Positions 7,957 to 17,313 are shown, numbered from the stretch's first letter. The stretch is DNA of 64,000 nt from Pseudonocardiaceae bacterium YIM PH 21723 (GCA_003600225.1 QZFT01000023.1:62001-126000), one strand, 5' to 3'. The notes: generated from the letters alone by a model not told the origin. Numbers and translations are program-made.

Positions 7957-8643
7957 ATGGCAACAGACCCGGTGGAGCACGACGCCGTGCTGGACACCGT
8001 GTTCGGGCAGGTGTTCGCCGAATCCGACGAGCCCTACCCCAACGAGCAGCTCCTCGCGGATCGTTTCGGCGTCAGCCCACAGGCCGTGCACGAGACCCTC
8101 GACCGCCTTGCCCGGGCGGGCCTGTACCAGCCCGGCAAGGGCCGGATCGGCCGTAATTCGGAGGGCCTCGATCTGCTGCGCCAGATCACCTTCACCGGCA
8201 CCCGGCACGACTACACGCTGATGCGTGGCGTGTACGAGCTCTGCCAGCGGATGGGTCCCGAGCTCGCCGCGCTGGCCGCGGCGCGGGTGACCAACTCGCT
8301 GCGCAGCGGGCTGCGCAGCGTCGCCGCGGCGCTGGACTCCACCGAGGACCTCTGCCAGCGGTACGAGTTGTCGTTCGAGTTCTGGCAACGTACCGGTTCG
8401 GGTACGGACTCTTCCCTGTTCGCCGTGATCACCAATAACCTGCGTGTCGTGGCCGATCCGTGTGCCGGGCTGCTCGCCCCCACCATGGCCCCCGGCCTGC
8501 GCCGGGGTGATCTCTACCTGGAGCTGGCCGAGGCCATCGCCGAGACGGACATCGAGCTGTCCCGCGCCCTGGCCAGGCGGCTGCTCGCGTTGCTGTGCGA
8601 CCCGGTGATCGCCGTCGCCCGGTCACTCGAAGCCAGCCACTGA
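7957..8643 (+). CDS. FadR/GntR-type regulator, paralogue 1, coupled to NACHT NTPase
   Basis: 228 residues. The N-terminus carries a winged helix (about 25-60; LADRFGVSPQAVHETLDRLA is the HTH) and the rest is an all-helical FadR/FCD-like ligand domain. The usual FCD metal-binding histidines are not obvious. ATG 7957 follows TACAGT by eight bases and has no ribosome site, so the mRNA is probably leaderless. The stop is 1 bp before the NACHT gene, which suggests coupled translation. Three paralogues lie downstream; all begin with an acidic (D)AVL(D/E)AVF motif. It may control or sense for the NACHT protein (inference). Confidence 0.85.
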   Translation: MATDPVEHDAVLDTVFGQVFAESDEPYPNEQLLADRFGVSPQAVHETLDRLARAGLYQPGKGRIGRNSEGLDLLRQITFTGTRHDYTLMRGVYELCQRMGPELAALAAARVTNSLRSGLRSVAAALDSTEDLCQRYELSFEFWQRTGSGTDSSLFAVITNNLRVVADPCAGLLAPTMAPGLRRGDLYLELAEAIAETDIELSRALARRLLALLCDPVIAVARSLEASH

Positions 8644-8644
8644 G

Positions 8645-11389
8645 ATGAACACGTTCCTGTCCAAGGGCTTCGGCCCGCTGGGCAAGCTGCTCATCGGTTA
8701 CCTGGCCCGGTTCCGCTCGCTGCAGGCCTACGGCATGGCGCGCTACCGGACCTCCCTGCGCAAAAAGTACGCCAGCTTCGAGTCGCCGCAGGTCTTCGAA
8801 CCGCAGCACAGCAGGCCGATGTCCGAGGCGTATCTGCCGGTACGGGTGCTGGACGCCGATCCGGCGCCGCAGCCGATCGACGCCGTGATGGACGGGCACC
8901 GGCATCTGGTGGTCACCGGGGATCCGGGCGCGGGCAAGTCGATGTTGCTGCGGCACCTGGCGCACACGTTCGCCGACAAGGGCTGGGAGCACCGGAACGA
9001 CCCGATGCCGCTGATCATCGAGCTGCGCACGCTGGAGTTGTCCGACCGCAGCCTGCAGCACCGGATCACCGAGAAGCTCAAGCCGGCCGGGTTCTTCCAG
9101 AACGACAAGTTCGTCAGCCATACCCTGGAACGCGGCGATCTGCTGCTGCTTCTGGACGGCCTGGACGAGGTCGGCTCGGCACGCCGGTCGGCGGTGGCGC
9201 ACCAGATCCTGGAGTTCAAGACCGACTACCCGAAGTGCCCGCTGATCGTCACCTGCCGCAGCTCGGTGCGCGAGGCGCAGCTGTGGAGCGCCACCCATCA
9301 GGTCCGGCTGGCCGGCCTGGACGACGATCTGGTGCACGGGTTCGTCCGCACCCGGTTCGCCGACCGGCCCGCCGAGGCGGACCGGCTGACCGGCGCGCTG
9401 TTCACCACGCCCCGGCTGCTGGAACTGGCCCGCACCCCGCTGCTGCTCACGCTGATGACCAGCGTCTACGGCGCGCGCAAGGAGATCGGCTTCCCGACCT
9501 CGCGCGCCCAGTTCTACCAGGACGTCGTCGGCTGGCTGCTGGACCGCCGCCCCGGGGAGGGCGGCGCGGACCCGGACCGGGCCCAGGACAAGCACCTCGT
9601 CCTCCAGCAACTGGCGCTGCGCACCCAGGAGCAACCGGATTCGCTCACCCTGGACGCGGAGGCGGCCGAACTCGTCGTCCGGGAACGGCTCGACGTGGAC
9701 CGGCCGTACGCGCGGGGGCTGCTGCGGGAGATCGTCGAGCACAGCGGGCTGCTGCACCGGTCGGAGAACCTCGGCTACGAGTTCACCCACCTCACCTTCC
9801 AGGAGTTCCTCACCGCCCAGGCACTGACCGACCCGGCTGATCTGCTGCGCCGGTTCACCGCCGACCCGAGCCGCTGGCAGGAATCCGTGGTGCTCTGGTG
9901 CGGCGGGCACGAGGACGTCACTCCCCTGCTGACCGGGCTCCTCGACACCGCGCCGGTCGTCGCGGTGGAGTGCCTCGGCGAAGCGCGCGAGGTGCCGGGA
10001 GACCTGGTGGATCGGCTGATCACCGCCGCCCAGGGACGGGAAGGCGCGGCGCGGGCGTTCGGTATCGCCGCCGCCGGTCCCGGCCCGGCCGCCCAGCGGG
10101 TACTCGCGCACCTGGGCGCCGAACTGACCGAGCGGGACGACGATCGGCATGAGGTCGCCGCCGACGCGCTGGCGGTCACCGGGACGGTGGAGGCAGCACG
10201 GATCCTGGCCGGTCAGGCGGATCGGGCCGAGGCGTTCAACGCCCTCGTGGAACTGCGCGACGTCGCGGTGGAGACCTTTGTCGAGCTGGCGGAACAGGGC
10301 AATGCGGACGGGGCCGACGGCCTGGCGATGATCGACACGCCCGCCGCCATCCACGCGTTGGCCGACATGCTGTGGTCGGCCGACACCGCACTGGCCACCC
10401 GCGCCGCCGGGCTGCTCGGCGAGGTCCTCACCGGAACCGACCCGGACGTCGAGTTCGCCGGCTGGGAGCCCGGCGACCGGCGGGGAGTCCCCGAGTACCA
10501 GTGGGTCGGCGTGCCGATGGCCGACACCCCGGTGGCCCAGCTGGTGATCGGCAAGCTCAGCTCGATCCTGGCCGCCCGGGAGGCGGCGGGCACCCCGCTC
10601 GACCCGCGGATCGGTGTCGCCCTCGACCTGGTGGATCCACGCCGCCCGGCCGACCCCGAGGTGCCGCTGGACGGGCTGGCCGAGCCGCGCCGGGCGCAGA
10701 TCCTGCAGAGCCTCGCCTTCGGACAGCCCCGGGTAGACGAGTGGCGACGGCTGCGGGACAACGACGATCGCCTGCCCATCGGCACCTGGGTCCTGATCGT
10801 GCTGGCCGGCCTGGAGGGGGCGCTGCTGCTCGGTTACGGCGTGGACCGGTTGCACCGGATGTTCTTCCCCAGCACCGGATTCACCTGGCAGCCGTTGCGC
10901 TGGCTCACGGTTCCCTGGCGCTGGATCACCGCGGTCTGGCGCTGGGCCCTGCCCTACGGCGAGTGGCTGTACGACCGGGTCGCGCGCTGGATCGGCATCG
11001 GCTGGACCTGGCTGCTGCAGCTGATCGACCACCTCGGGAGGAGCACCTGGGGCTTCAGCCTGCTGGTTCTCGGCATCGCGTTCGCCGCGGCAGCGGTCCT
11101 CGGCCTGTTCCGATTGATCATCGAGCTCATGATCGATCAGGCCGACGAATTCCTGGACCTGGTAGAAGGAATCGCGGGCTTCATCCTGGGTGCGGCGTTC
11201 TTCTCCGTGTTGCTGGTGCTGCCCTCGATGAGCATGGCCGAGGCGATGGGCGACGGCTGGTGGCTGCTGCTCGTCTGGCCGTTGCTGCTGATCATCCCGG
11301 GTATAGCGGCTTTCCTTTTCTGGCAGGCGATCCGGGACGAGACACCGTTCCAGCGCGCCGTCCGGCCGCTGTTCGAGCAGCGGAGATAA
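8645..11389 (+). CDS. NACHT-domain NTPase with C-terminal membrane domain
   Basis: 914 residues. Walker A GDPGAGKS is at 92-99, Walker B LLLLLDGLDEV at 166-176 with the NACHT-type acidic pair, and the sensor segment IVTCRSS at 201-207. The winged-helix segment typical of NACHT proteins is near 385-400 (FTHLTFQEFLTA). Residues about 410-700 are helical and may form HEAT-like repeats, a plausible sensor. Four hydrophobic helices lie at about 718-737, 800-821, 842-867 and 876-897. NACHT proteins are STAND ATPases, and bacterial members include anti-phage sensors. A membrane effector would fit an abortive response, but that is inference. It is translated from an ATG 1 bp after gntR paralogue 1. 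Confidence 0.9.
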   Translation: MNTFLSKGFGPLGKLLIGYLARFRSLQAYGMARYRTSLRKKYASFESPQVFEPQHSRPMSEAYLPVRVLDADPAPQPIDAVMDGHRHLVVTGDPGAGKSMLLRHLAHTFADKGWEHRNDPMPLIIELRTLELSDRSLQHRITEKLKPAGFFQNDKFVSHTLERGDLLLLLDGLDEVGSARRSAVAHQILEFKTDYPKCPLIVTCRSSVREAQLWSATHQVRLAGLDDDLVHGFVRTRFADRPAEADRLTGALFTTPRLLELARTPLLLTLMTSVYGARKEIGFPTSRAQFYQDVVGWLLDRRPGEGGADPDRAQDKHLVLQQLALRTQEQPDSLTLDAEAAELVVRERLDVDRPYARGLLREIVEHSGLLHRSENLGYEFTHLTFQEFLTAQALTDPADLLRRFTADPSRWQESVVLWCGGHEDVTPLLTGLLDTAPVVAVECLGEAREVPGDLVDRLITAAQGREGAARAFGIAAAGPGPAAQRVLAHLGAELTERDDDRHEVAADALAVTGTVEAARILAGQADRAEAFNALVELRDVAVETFVELAEQGNADGADGLAMIDTPAAIHALADMLWSADTALATRAAGLLGEVLTGTDPDVEFAGWEPGDRRGVPEYQWVGVPMADTPVAQLVIGKLSSILAAREAAGTPLDPRIGVALDLVDPRRPADPEVPLDGLAEPRRAQILQSLAFGQPRVDEWRRLRDNDDRLPIGTWVLIVLAGLEGALLLGYGVDRLHRMFFPSTGFTWQPLRWLTVPWRWITAVWRWALPYGEWLYDRVARWIGIGWTWLLQLIDHLGRSTWGFSLLVLGIAFAAAAVLGLFRLIIELMIDQADEFLDLVEGIAGFILGAAFFSVLLVLPSMSMAEAMGDGWWLLLVWPLLLIIPGIAAFLFWQAIRDETPFQRAVRPLFEQRR

Positions 11390-11390
11390 T

Positions 11391-11438
11391 GCAACAACTA
11401 TATCTTTTACGTTGCTACAAACTGTGTAATGTTGCTAC
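11391..11438 (+). promoter_or_regulatory. AT-rich promoter/operator before GntR paralogue 2
   Basis: An unusually AT-rich stretch contains GTTGCTAC twice (11411-11418 and 11431-11438), spaced by 20 bp or two helical turns, and an inverted GCAAC at 11391-11395. This pattern suits a dimeric regulator binding one face of DNA. It implies that paralogues 2 to 4 can be transcribed separately from the NACHT gene and perhaps autoregulated. Confidence 0.5.
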
Positions 11439-12136
11439 CCGTGGCTGAGCGCAGCGTGGAGTCCGATGCCGTGCTGGAGGCCGTGTTCGACGAACTGTTC
11501 GGCGACACCTCCGCTGAGCTCGGCGAACAGTTCCCCAGCGTGGAACTCGTGGCCGAGAAGACGGGTTCCTCGGTGGAGACGGCAAGGCTGTCCCTGGAGC
11601 GACTCGCTCGGGCCGGCCTGGCCGCCGGGGACAACGTGGACTGTCGCACCGCGGGCCTGGAAATGCTGCCCAAGCTGGTCTTTCGCGGTTCCCGGCACGA
11701 TTTCCGGGTACTCGGCGACGTCTACGCCTCCTGCCGGTTGATCTGGCCGATTCTGGCCGGGCTGTGTGCCGAGCGGTGTGCCCCGGAGGTCGCCGCCGGG
11801 CTGCACCGGCTGGTGGACCGGATGGACGCCACCGAGGATCTGCGCGAGCGGCACTGGCTGATCCTGCAGATGAGCAACTGGCTGGTGGACAACTCCGGCT
11901 CACCGGTGTTCCAGTTGCTGGCCAACAACATTCTCTCCGTGCTGACACCGCTGGTCGAGGTGGGTACCCAGGTGATCGCCTCCGCCCTGCGTTCAACCGA
12001 CCGTTACCGGGAGTTGGCCGAAGCCGTTGTATCCGGTGATCCACAGTGTGCACAGGACGCGGCGAGGCGTTGCTGGGACCGGATCTGGGACAGCGGCATC
12101 GAATTCTGCGCCGGGATGGTGAGACCACATGACTGA
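11429..12136 (+). CDS. FadR/GntR-type regulator, paralogue 2
   Basis: 235 residues from ATG 11429; GTG 11441 is an equally good start because the alignment with the paralogues begins there. It has an N-terminal winged helix (about 35-75) and a helical C-terminal domain with the family segment HWLILQMSNWLVDNSGSPVF. It is closest to paralogue 4, sharing DAVLEAVF(D/E)ELFGD at the N-terminus. Its last 8 bp overlap paralogue 3, so the two are coupled. The effector is unknown. Confidence 0.82.
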   Translation: MLLPVAERSVESDAVLEAVFDELFGDTSAELGEQFPSVELVAEKTGSSVETARLSLERLARAGLAAGDNVDCRTAGLEMLPKLVFRGSRHDFRVLGDVYASCRLIWPILAGLCAERCAPEVAAGLHRLVDRMDATEDLRERHWLILQMSNWLVDNSGSPVFQLLANNILSVLTPLVEVGTQVIASALRSTDRYRELAEAVVSGDPQCAQDAARRCWDRIWDSGIEFCAGMVRPHD

Positions 12137-12863
12137 GCCCGACGTCGACTCGAACCTGGTGCTGGACGCGGTCTTCGGGCAGCAGCTGACCAGCCCCACC
12201 GGCGGCGTGCACCTGGTGTTCACCCACGAGACGATCATCGCGAAACGGCTCGGCGTGCCGCAGCCGGAGGTGCACCAGGCGCTGCGCCAGCTGACCAAGG
12301 CCGGCGTGCTGGACACCACCGTGGTGGGCAGCAGGCGCAAGGCCCGGTTCCACCGCTCGCGCAACGGCCTGGAGGCCATCCCGCAGCTGTTCACCGGCAA
12401 GCCGGCCGACTTCATCGCGATGCGCAGCATCTTCGAGGTGGCCCAGCACCTGTTGCCGGAGGCGGCGGGCCTGTGCGCGACCCAGACCGCGACCGACACC
12501 TCGACGGCCCTGGAGGACATCCAGCGGCTCCTGGCCGCGACCGAGGACCGGACCCGGTTCTACCGGTTGACCATCGACTTCTGGCACTGCGTCGCCGAGG
12601 GCTCGCAGAACACCGTCTACCGGCTGGCGGCCAACAACCTGCGGGGCGTGCTCGACCTGTGCGTGCCGATATTGGCGATCCTGCCCGACCAGGCGCAGAT
12701 CAGGCACGAGACCAAGAACTCGCTGATCGACGCGATCGCCATCCGGGACGGCGAGCGGGCCAGGGATCTGGCCGCCGACCTGGTCGGACCGTCCTGCCAG
12801 CTGGCCATCACGGTGTGCAACGACCTGTACCGCGCGGCCGACGCCGAATCCCGTGGACAGTGA
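12129..12863 (+). CDS. FadR/GntR-type regulator, paralogue 3
   Basis: 244 residues, the most divergent of the four. The HTH is near 32-60 (IIAKRLGVPQPEVHQALRQL), followed by a basic wing (GSRRKARFHRSR). The helical C-terminal domain keeps the shared AANNL segment (about 165-171) seen as TNNL, ANNI or HNIM in the paralogues. It overlaps paralogue 2 by 8 bp. It probably acts in the same circuit, possibly by heterodimerisation (inference). Confidence 0.8.
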   Translation: MTEPDVDSNLVLDAVFGQQLTSPTGGVHLVFTHETIIAKRLGVPQPEVHQALRQLTKAGVLDTTVVGSRRKARFHRSRNGLEAIPQLFTGKPADFIAMRSIFEVAQHLLPEAAGLCATQTATDTSTALEDIQRLLAATEDRTRFYRLTIDFWHCVAEGSQNTVYRLAANNLRGVLDLCVPILAILPDQAQIRHETKNSLIDAIAIRDGERARDLAADLVGPSCQLAITVCNDLYRAADAESRGQ

Positions 12864-12899
12864 TCGGACAGCATCTTTCCGTTTACCGGAGGATGTGCG

Positions 12900-13628
12900 A
12901 TGTTGGTCAATGTGGTGGGACGAGGTGCGGAGAATGACGCAGTCCTCGAGGCGGTGTTCGAGGAACTGTTCGGTGACACGGGTCCGGACCACAATGGACG
13001 GACGTCCAGCGCGGCCCAGCTGGCCGAACGGCTGGGCACCTCGATCGAGGCGACTCAGCTGTGCCTGGACCGGCTGAAGCACGCCGGCCTGCTCGGTACC
13101 GATCCGCACCGGAGCCGGTCCGGCGGCCTGGAGCTGCTGCCGAAGCTGACCTTCCAGGGCAAACGCCAGGATTTCCGGGTGCTCGGCGACATCTACGCCG
13201 CGTGTAAACACCTCTGGCCCGAGCTGGCGGTGCTGACCACCGCGCACGCCGGACCGCGGATCGGCCCCCGGCTGACGAGGCTGGTCGAGGGCATGTACGC
13301 GGCCGAGGACCTGAACGAGCGGCACTGGGCGCTGGTGGACATCAGCAAGCTGATGATCGACAACTGCGGATCGCCGGTGTTCCAGCTGATGTGCCACAAC
13401 ATCATGTCGGTGCTGATCCCGTGCACCGAGGTGTCCACCCCGGCCATCGCCACCCAGCTGCGCGAGATGAGTGGCTTCGAGAAACTGGCCGCGGCCGTGA
13501 CCGCAGGCGATCCGGAGAGTGCCCGGGCCGCCGTGCGGACGGCGTGGGATCCGCTGTGGGAGCGCGGCATGCGGAACATGGCCGCGATGGTCGCCGCGCC
13601 ACAGACGACCCGGCTAGCTGAGATGTGA
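12900..13628 (+). CDS. FadR/GntR-type regulator, paralogue 4
   Basis: 242 residues with ATG 12900 preceded by GGAGGA at good spacing. It has a winged helix near 35-70 and a helical C-terminal domain. Similarity to paralogue 2 is high along the length (FRVLGD(I/V)YA, ERHW, DN(C/S)GSPVFQL), so these two look like a recent duplication. The 3' end overlaps the convergent phosphatase gene by 15 bp. Confidence 0.82.
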   Translation: MLVNVVGRGAENDAVLEAVFEELFGDTGPDHNGRTSSAAQLAERLGTSIEATQLCLDRLKHAGLLGTDPHRSRSGGLELLPKLTFQGKRQDFRVLGDIYAACKHLWPELAVLTTAHAGPRIGPRLTRLVEGMYAAEDLNERHWALVDISKLMIDNCGSPVFQLMCHNIMSVLIPCTEVSTPAIATQLREMSGFEKLAAAVTAGDPESARAAVRTAWDPLWERGMRNMAAMVAAPQTTRLAEM

Positions 13629-14270
13629 CGTGTCGTTGATCAACGAGACGCTGGCGTTGCCGTCCGGGTAGAAGTCGGCGATGGACAGCGCGGCGAGGTC
13701 CAGGTGCAGCCGGTACAGCAGCGAGGGGCCGGCATCCAGGGCGAGCCGGAGCAGCGTCTTGATCGGCGTGACATGGCTGACCACCACAACCGGCTTGCCG
13801 GCGTAGGTCTGCCGCATCAGGTCGCACACGTCGGCGACCCGCTGGTAGACCTGCTCGAAGCTCTCCCCGCCCGGCGTCTTCACCGAGGCGTCGGACAGCC
13901 ACTTGCGGTGGAACTTGGGGTCGAGATCGGCGGCCTCGCTGAAGGTCATGCCCTCCCATTTGCCGAAGTCGGTCTCGATCAGGCCCTCGTAGATGGTGAT
14001 CGGCAGCCCCAGCGGCTCGGCGATGGCCTCCGCGGTGTGCCGGGCCCTGAGCAGCGGGGAACAGACGACGGCAACGATGTCATCGGCGTCCTCCATGTCG
14101 GAGATCCGCCCGGCGACCGATTCGGCCTGCCAGTGGCCCAGCTCGGTCAGCGGCACATCGCCGCGGCCGGAGTACCGCCGCTGCACGGAGTACTCGGTCT
14201 GGCCGTGCCGGACGAGCAGCATGCGGGTGGGCAGGCCGGTCGCGCCGGTCCAGGTTTTACGATCAGCCAC
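13614..14270 (-). CDS. Histidine phosphatase (CobC/phosphoglycerate-mutase superfamily)
   Basis: 218 residues from GTG 14270, which overlaps the end of the RNase HI gene by 8 bp and has GGGGAC in front. The catalytic RHG motif is near residues 20-22 (LLVRHGQTEYS) and the second catalytic histidine lies in VVSHVTPIK. In M. tuberculosis (Rv2228c) this domain is fused C-terminally to RNase HI; here the two are separate overlapping genes. It probably acts as a phosphatase in cobalamin assembly (alpha-ribazole phosphate) or another small-molecule step. Confidence 0.9.
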   Translation of the reverse strand: MADRKTWTGATGLPTRMLLVRHGQTEYSVQRRYSGRGDVPLTELGHWQAESVAGRISDMEDADDIVAVVCSPLLRARHTAEAIAEPLGLPITIYEGLIETDFGKWEGMTFSEAADLDPKFHRKWLSDASVKTPGGESFEQVYQRVADVCDLMRQTYAGKPVVVVSHVTPIKTLLRLALDAGPSLLYRLHLDLAALSIADFYPDGNASVSLINDTSHLS

Positions 14271-14670
14271 GGTCCCCATCCATTGCCTCATTGGCCAGCC
14301 GGTCGGCGTGCGCGTTGTCCTTGCGGGGGATCCAGCCGAACTCGACCCGATGTGCCTGGTGGACCAGGGACATCGCCTTCTGCGCGAGGGGCTGCAGGTT
14401 CGGGTGCTTGATCTGCCAGCGGCCGCTCATCTGCTCCACGACCAGCTTGGAGTCCATCCGCACCTGGATGTCGGTGGCACCCAGTTTCAACGCCGACTGC
14501 AGCCCGGCGATCAGCCCCTGGTACTCGGCGACGTTGTTCGTGGTGACGCCGAGCGAGCCCGCCACCTCGGCGAGCACATCGCCACCGGAGGCGTCCAGCA
14601 CGACCGCCCCGTAGCCCGCCGGGCCCGGGTTGCCACGCGAGCCGCCATCGGCTTCGACGACGACCCTCAT
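14263..14670 (-). CDS. rnhA: Ribonuclease HI
   Basis: 135-residue cytoplasmic nuclease that cuts RNA in RNA:DNA hybrids. The four acidic catalytic residues are visible: D8 (EADGGSRGNPGPAGYG), E49 (NNVAEYQGL), D73 (RMDSKLVVEQ) and D123 (NAHADRLAN). ATG 14670 overlaps the previous stop (ATGA). It is a stand-alone version of the N-terminal half of mycobacterial Rv2228c. Confidence 0.93.
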   Translation of the reverse strand: MRVVVEADGGSRGNPGPAGYGAVVLDASGGDVLAEVAGSLGVTTNNVAEYQGLIAGLQSALKLGATDIQVRMDSKLVVEQMSGRWQIKHPNLQPLAQKAMSLVHQAHRVEFGWIPRKDNAHADRLANEAMDGDRG

Positions 14671-15407
14671 AGGCCGGATTCTCCGGTGCGGATCAGGATG
14701 GTGCCGCATTCCTCGCAGCGGGCGACGTCATTGCCGGCCAGCGCGCGCAGCGCGGTCATGGCGGTGGCGTGCAGTTCCACCCGGCAGGCTCCGCAGCGGC
14801 GGGCCTGGAGCAGCGCGGCGCCCTGGCCGCCCTTGCCCCGGATCCGCTCGTACAGCGCGGCCAGGTCCTCCGGGAGCTGCTTGGCGACCAGCCGCCGATT
14901 GTCCTGCTTACGCGACTCGGCGTTGTCCAGCTCGCCGAACGCGCGGTCCCGGCGCTGCACGGCGTCGGCCAGGCCGGCCTCGACGCTGCTGAGCGCCTCC
15001 TGGGCCTTGACCACGTCGGTCTCCAGGGCCTCCCGGCGCTCCATGAGCTCCAGCAGGTCGTCCTCCAGCACGCCCTGCCTGCGCTCCAGGGTGGCCAGCT
15101 CGTGCTGCAGGTCCTCCAGCTGCTTCGGCGAGGTCACGCTGCCGGACTGCAGGAGCTTGCGGTCCTTGTCCTCGCGGGCCCGGACCTGCTCGATCTCGGT
15201 TTCCAGCTTCTTGGCGTCGCGGTCGATGTCGCCGAACGAGGTCTGCGCGGCGACCAGGTCGTCACGGCGGTCCCGGACGGCCTTGTCCACCTCGGCGATC
15301 TCCGCCAGTTCGGGGAGCGCTCGCCTGCGGTGGTTGATCTGCGTCAACTCGGTGTCGATCTCGGCGAGATCGAGCAGCCTGCGTTGAGCGCCGGGTTCGG
15401 CCTTCAC
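14667..15407 (-). CDS. Zinc-ribbon coiled-coil protein (Rv2229c family)
   Basis: 246 residues from GTG 15407 with GGGAGG upstream. Residues about 15-180 form a long coiled coil rich in Glu, Arg and Leu. The C-terminus holds a C4 zinc ribbon, CGAC and CEEC separated by 20 residues. It is always found with Nif3 and RNase HI in actinobacteria. The exact role is unknown; nucleic-acid binding is suggested by the family. GTGA overlap with the Nif3 gene. Confidence 0.88.
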   Translation of the reverse strand: MKAEPGAQRRLLDLAEIDTELTQINHRRRALPELAEIAEVDKAVRDRRDDLVAAQTSFGDIDRDAKKLETEIEQVRAREDKDRKLLQSGSVTSPKQLEDLQHELATLERRQGVLEDDLLELMERREALETDVVKAQEALSSVEAGLADAVQRRDRAFGELDNAESRKQDNRRLVAKQLPEDLAALYERIRGKGGQGAALLQARRCGACRVELHATAMTALRALAGNDVARCEECGTILIRTGESGL

Positions 15408-16246
15408 GCTGGCATACCTCCCTGATTCTTCCCGGCTGCGACGGCGTGGTGATTCCACGGATCCGTGCGGCGGGTGGACACATGAACGTCGACCGTACCG
15501 CCCAGGCTCCGGCGCACTACGCCCGCCGCCTGTTCGCACCAGGGCCACTCGCTGGCCCAGTGGGCCACATCTACCAGGGCGGGAACGGTCCGCAGCGCGG
15601 CGAGGTGCTCGCCGGCCGGGTGGTGACGGAGATCAGCTGTGACGTACGCGTCGACTTCAGCCGCGGTGGCGGCGGCCAGCAGCGAGTCGCCGGCGCCGCC
15701 GCAGACGGCCACGGTCCGGATCATCCGGTCCGGGCAGCCCGCGCCGCGGACGCCCCACGCGGTCTCCGGCAGGGCGGCGGCGACCCGCCGGACGAAGGCC
15801 TCGAACCGCTCCGGCTCGGGCAGCGTGCCGATGCGCCCGAGGCCGGTGGTCTCGGTGATCGGCTGCAACGGGCGCAGCTCGTGCAGGTTGAGGGCCGCCG
15901 CGAGGGCGTCGGAGACGCCGGGATCGGCGGAGTCGGCGTTGGTGTGCGCGCAGTACAGGGCGATGCCGGCCCGGACGAGCCGGTGCACGATCCGGCCCTT
16001 GGGCTCGTCGGCCGGTACCCCGTGCACGCCCTTGAGCAGCAGCGGGTGGTGGGTGATCAGCAGTTGCACGCCGAGGTCGATGGCCTCGTCGACGCAGGTC
16101 TCATCGGGGTCGACGGCGATCAGCACGGAGTTCACCGGCTCGGCCGGATCCCCGCAGACCAGCCCGACGGCGTCCCAGCTCTCGGCCAGCTCGGGTGGAT
16201 AGGCGGTCTCCAGCGCCGCGATCACCTCGGACAGCCACGCGCTCAT
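15404..16246 (-). CDS. Nif3-like dinuclear metal centre protein
   Basis: 280 residues. Nif3/DUF34 signature segments are present: [11 protein letters not shown] near 23-33, the metal-binding THHPLLLKG near 85-93, AHTNADS near 119-125, and a late metal-site histidine in [10 protein letters not shown]. The biochemical role of this widely conserved family is unsettled; GTP cyclohydrolase I-like activity has been proposed. ATG 16246 overlaps the CobC stop (ATGA). Confidence 0.9.
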   Translation of the reverse strand: MSAWLSEVIAALETAYPPELAESWDAVGLVCGDPAEPVNSVLIAVDPDETCVDEAIDLGVQLLITHHPLLLKGVHGVPADEPKGRIVHRLVRAGIALYCAHTNADSADPGVSDALAAALNLHELRPLQPITETTGLGRIGTLPEPERFEAFVRRVAAALPETAWGVRGAGCPDRMIRTVAVCGGAGDSLLAAATAAEVDAYVTADLRHHPAGEHLAALRTVPALVDVAHWASEWPWCEQAAGVVRRSLGGTVDVHVSTRRTDPWNHHAVAAGKNQGGMPA

Positions 16247-17274
16247 CCCGCCTCCACCAGTGTCCTCAGTGCGTCGATCAACGGTTTTGCCTGCTCGGCG
16301 GGGCGCACCGCGATCCGCAGATGATCATCGGTCAGTCCGGGGAACGTGTCGCAGCGGCGGACCGCGAAACCCCGTTCCCGGAGCCGCACCCGGATGCTCG
16401 CCGCGCCCGGTAACCGCACCAGCAGGAATGGCCCGCTGGGCTGGAACACCGTACAACCCGGCAGCCGGGACAACTCCGCGACCAGCAGCGTCGCCTGTTC
16501 GGCGAGCGCCGCCGCCCCCTCGGCGGCCTCCGCGACCGCGTCCGGTTCACAGCAGGCGCGCACGGCCTCCAGGGTGAGCGTGCCGACCGGCCACTGTGGA
16601 CGGCTTCGGGCAAGATCCTGGAGTGTTTCGGCGTCGCCGATGGCGTAACCGGCCCGCAGTCCGGGCAGGGACCAGGTCTTGGTGAGGCTGCGCAAGACCA
16701 GGACTCCGGGCGAACCGATCATGCTCTCCGGCTCCCCGGGCACCGCGTCCAGGAACGCCTCGTCGACGACCACCAGCCTGCCCGGCCGCTCCAGTGCCCG
16801 GAGTGTGTGGCGCGGATGCAGCACCGAGGTCGGATTGGTCGGATTCCCGATCACCACCAGGTCCGCGTCCGGCGGCACGTGCTCGGGGTGCAGGGTGAAT
16901 CCGTCGGCCTCGTCCAGCAGCACCCGGGTGGTGCGGATGCCGGCGTCGGTGAGCGCGACCTCCGGTTCGGTGAACCCGGGATGGACCACCACGGCGTGGG
17001 TGGGGTTCAGCCTGGGCAGCAGCGCGAACGCCTCGGCGGCGCCGTTCAGGATGAGCACCTCGTCCGGCTCGCACCCGTGCCGCCGGGCCACCTGGGCGCG
17101 CGCCTGGAGGTCGCGGTCGGCGCTGGGATAGGTGCCCAGCTCGTCGAGGGTCTCGCGCAGTCGCTTCCGCAGCCAGGGCGGCGGGCCGTCGGCGCGGACG
17201 TTCACCGCGAAGTCGGCCAGGCCGGGAGCGGTTTCCGCGTCCCCGTGATGCCGTAACGCGGCGCGCTCATCCAC
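16243..17274 (-). CDS. cobC: PLP-dependent CobC (Rv2231c family)
   Basis: 343-residue class I/II aminotransferase-fold enzyme, the L-threonine-O-3-phosphate decarboxylase type that supplies aminopropanol phosphate for the cobalamin nucleotide loop. PLP contacts are visible: N146 in GNPTNP, D171 in VVVDEAF and the Schiff-base K199 in [19 protein letters not shown] 17274 is the first gene of the overlapping operon running to 13614. CobD at 20349 is the expected partner enzyme. Confidence 0.88.
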   Translation of the reverse strand: MDERAALRHHGDAETAPGLADFAVNVRADGPPPWLRKRLRETLDELGTYPSADRDLQARAQVARRHGCEPDEVLILNGAAEAFALLPRLNPTHAVVVHPGFTEPEVALTDAGIRTTRVLLDEADGFTLHPEHVPPDADLVVIGNPTNPTSVLHPRHTLRALERPGRLVVVDEAFLDAVPGEPESMIGSPGVLVLRSLTKTWSLPGLRAGYAIGDAETLQDLARSRPQWPVGTLTLEAVRACCEPDAVAEAAEGAAALAEQATLLVAELSRLPGCTVFQPSGPFLLVRLPGAASIRVRLRERGFAVRRCDTFPGLTDDHLRIAVRPAEQAKPLIDALRTLVEAG

Positions 17275-17313
17275 AACCGGCAGTCTAGGCGTCGCCGCCC
17301 CGGCTGCTCCCGG

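Noticed and set aside
8429-11032. Long minus-strand open frame opposite the NACHT gene
   Set aside because: Composition is that of antisense high-GC sequence, and the plus frame has intact Walker motifs and coupling.
11415-13397. Minus-strand 660-codon frame across the GntR paralogues
   Set aside because: No domain, low complexity; the plus strand holds three coherent paralogues with overlaps and a ribosome site.
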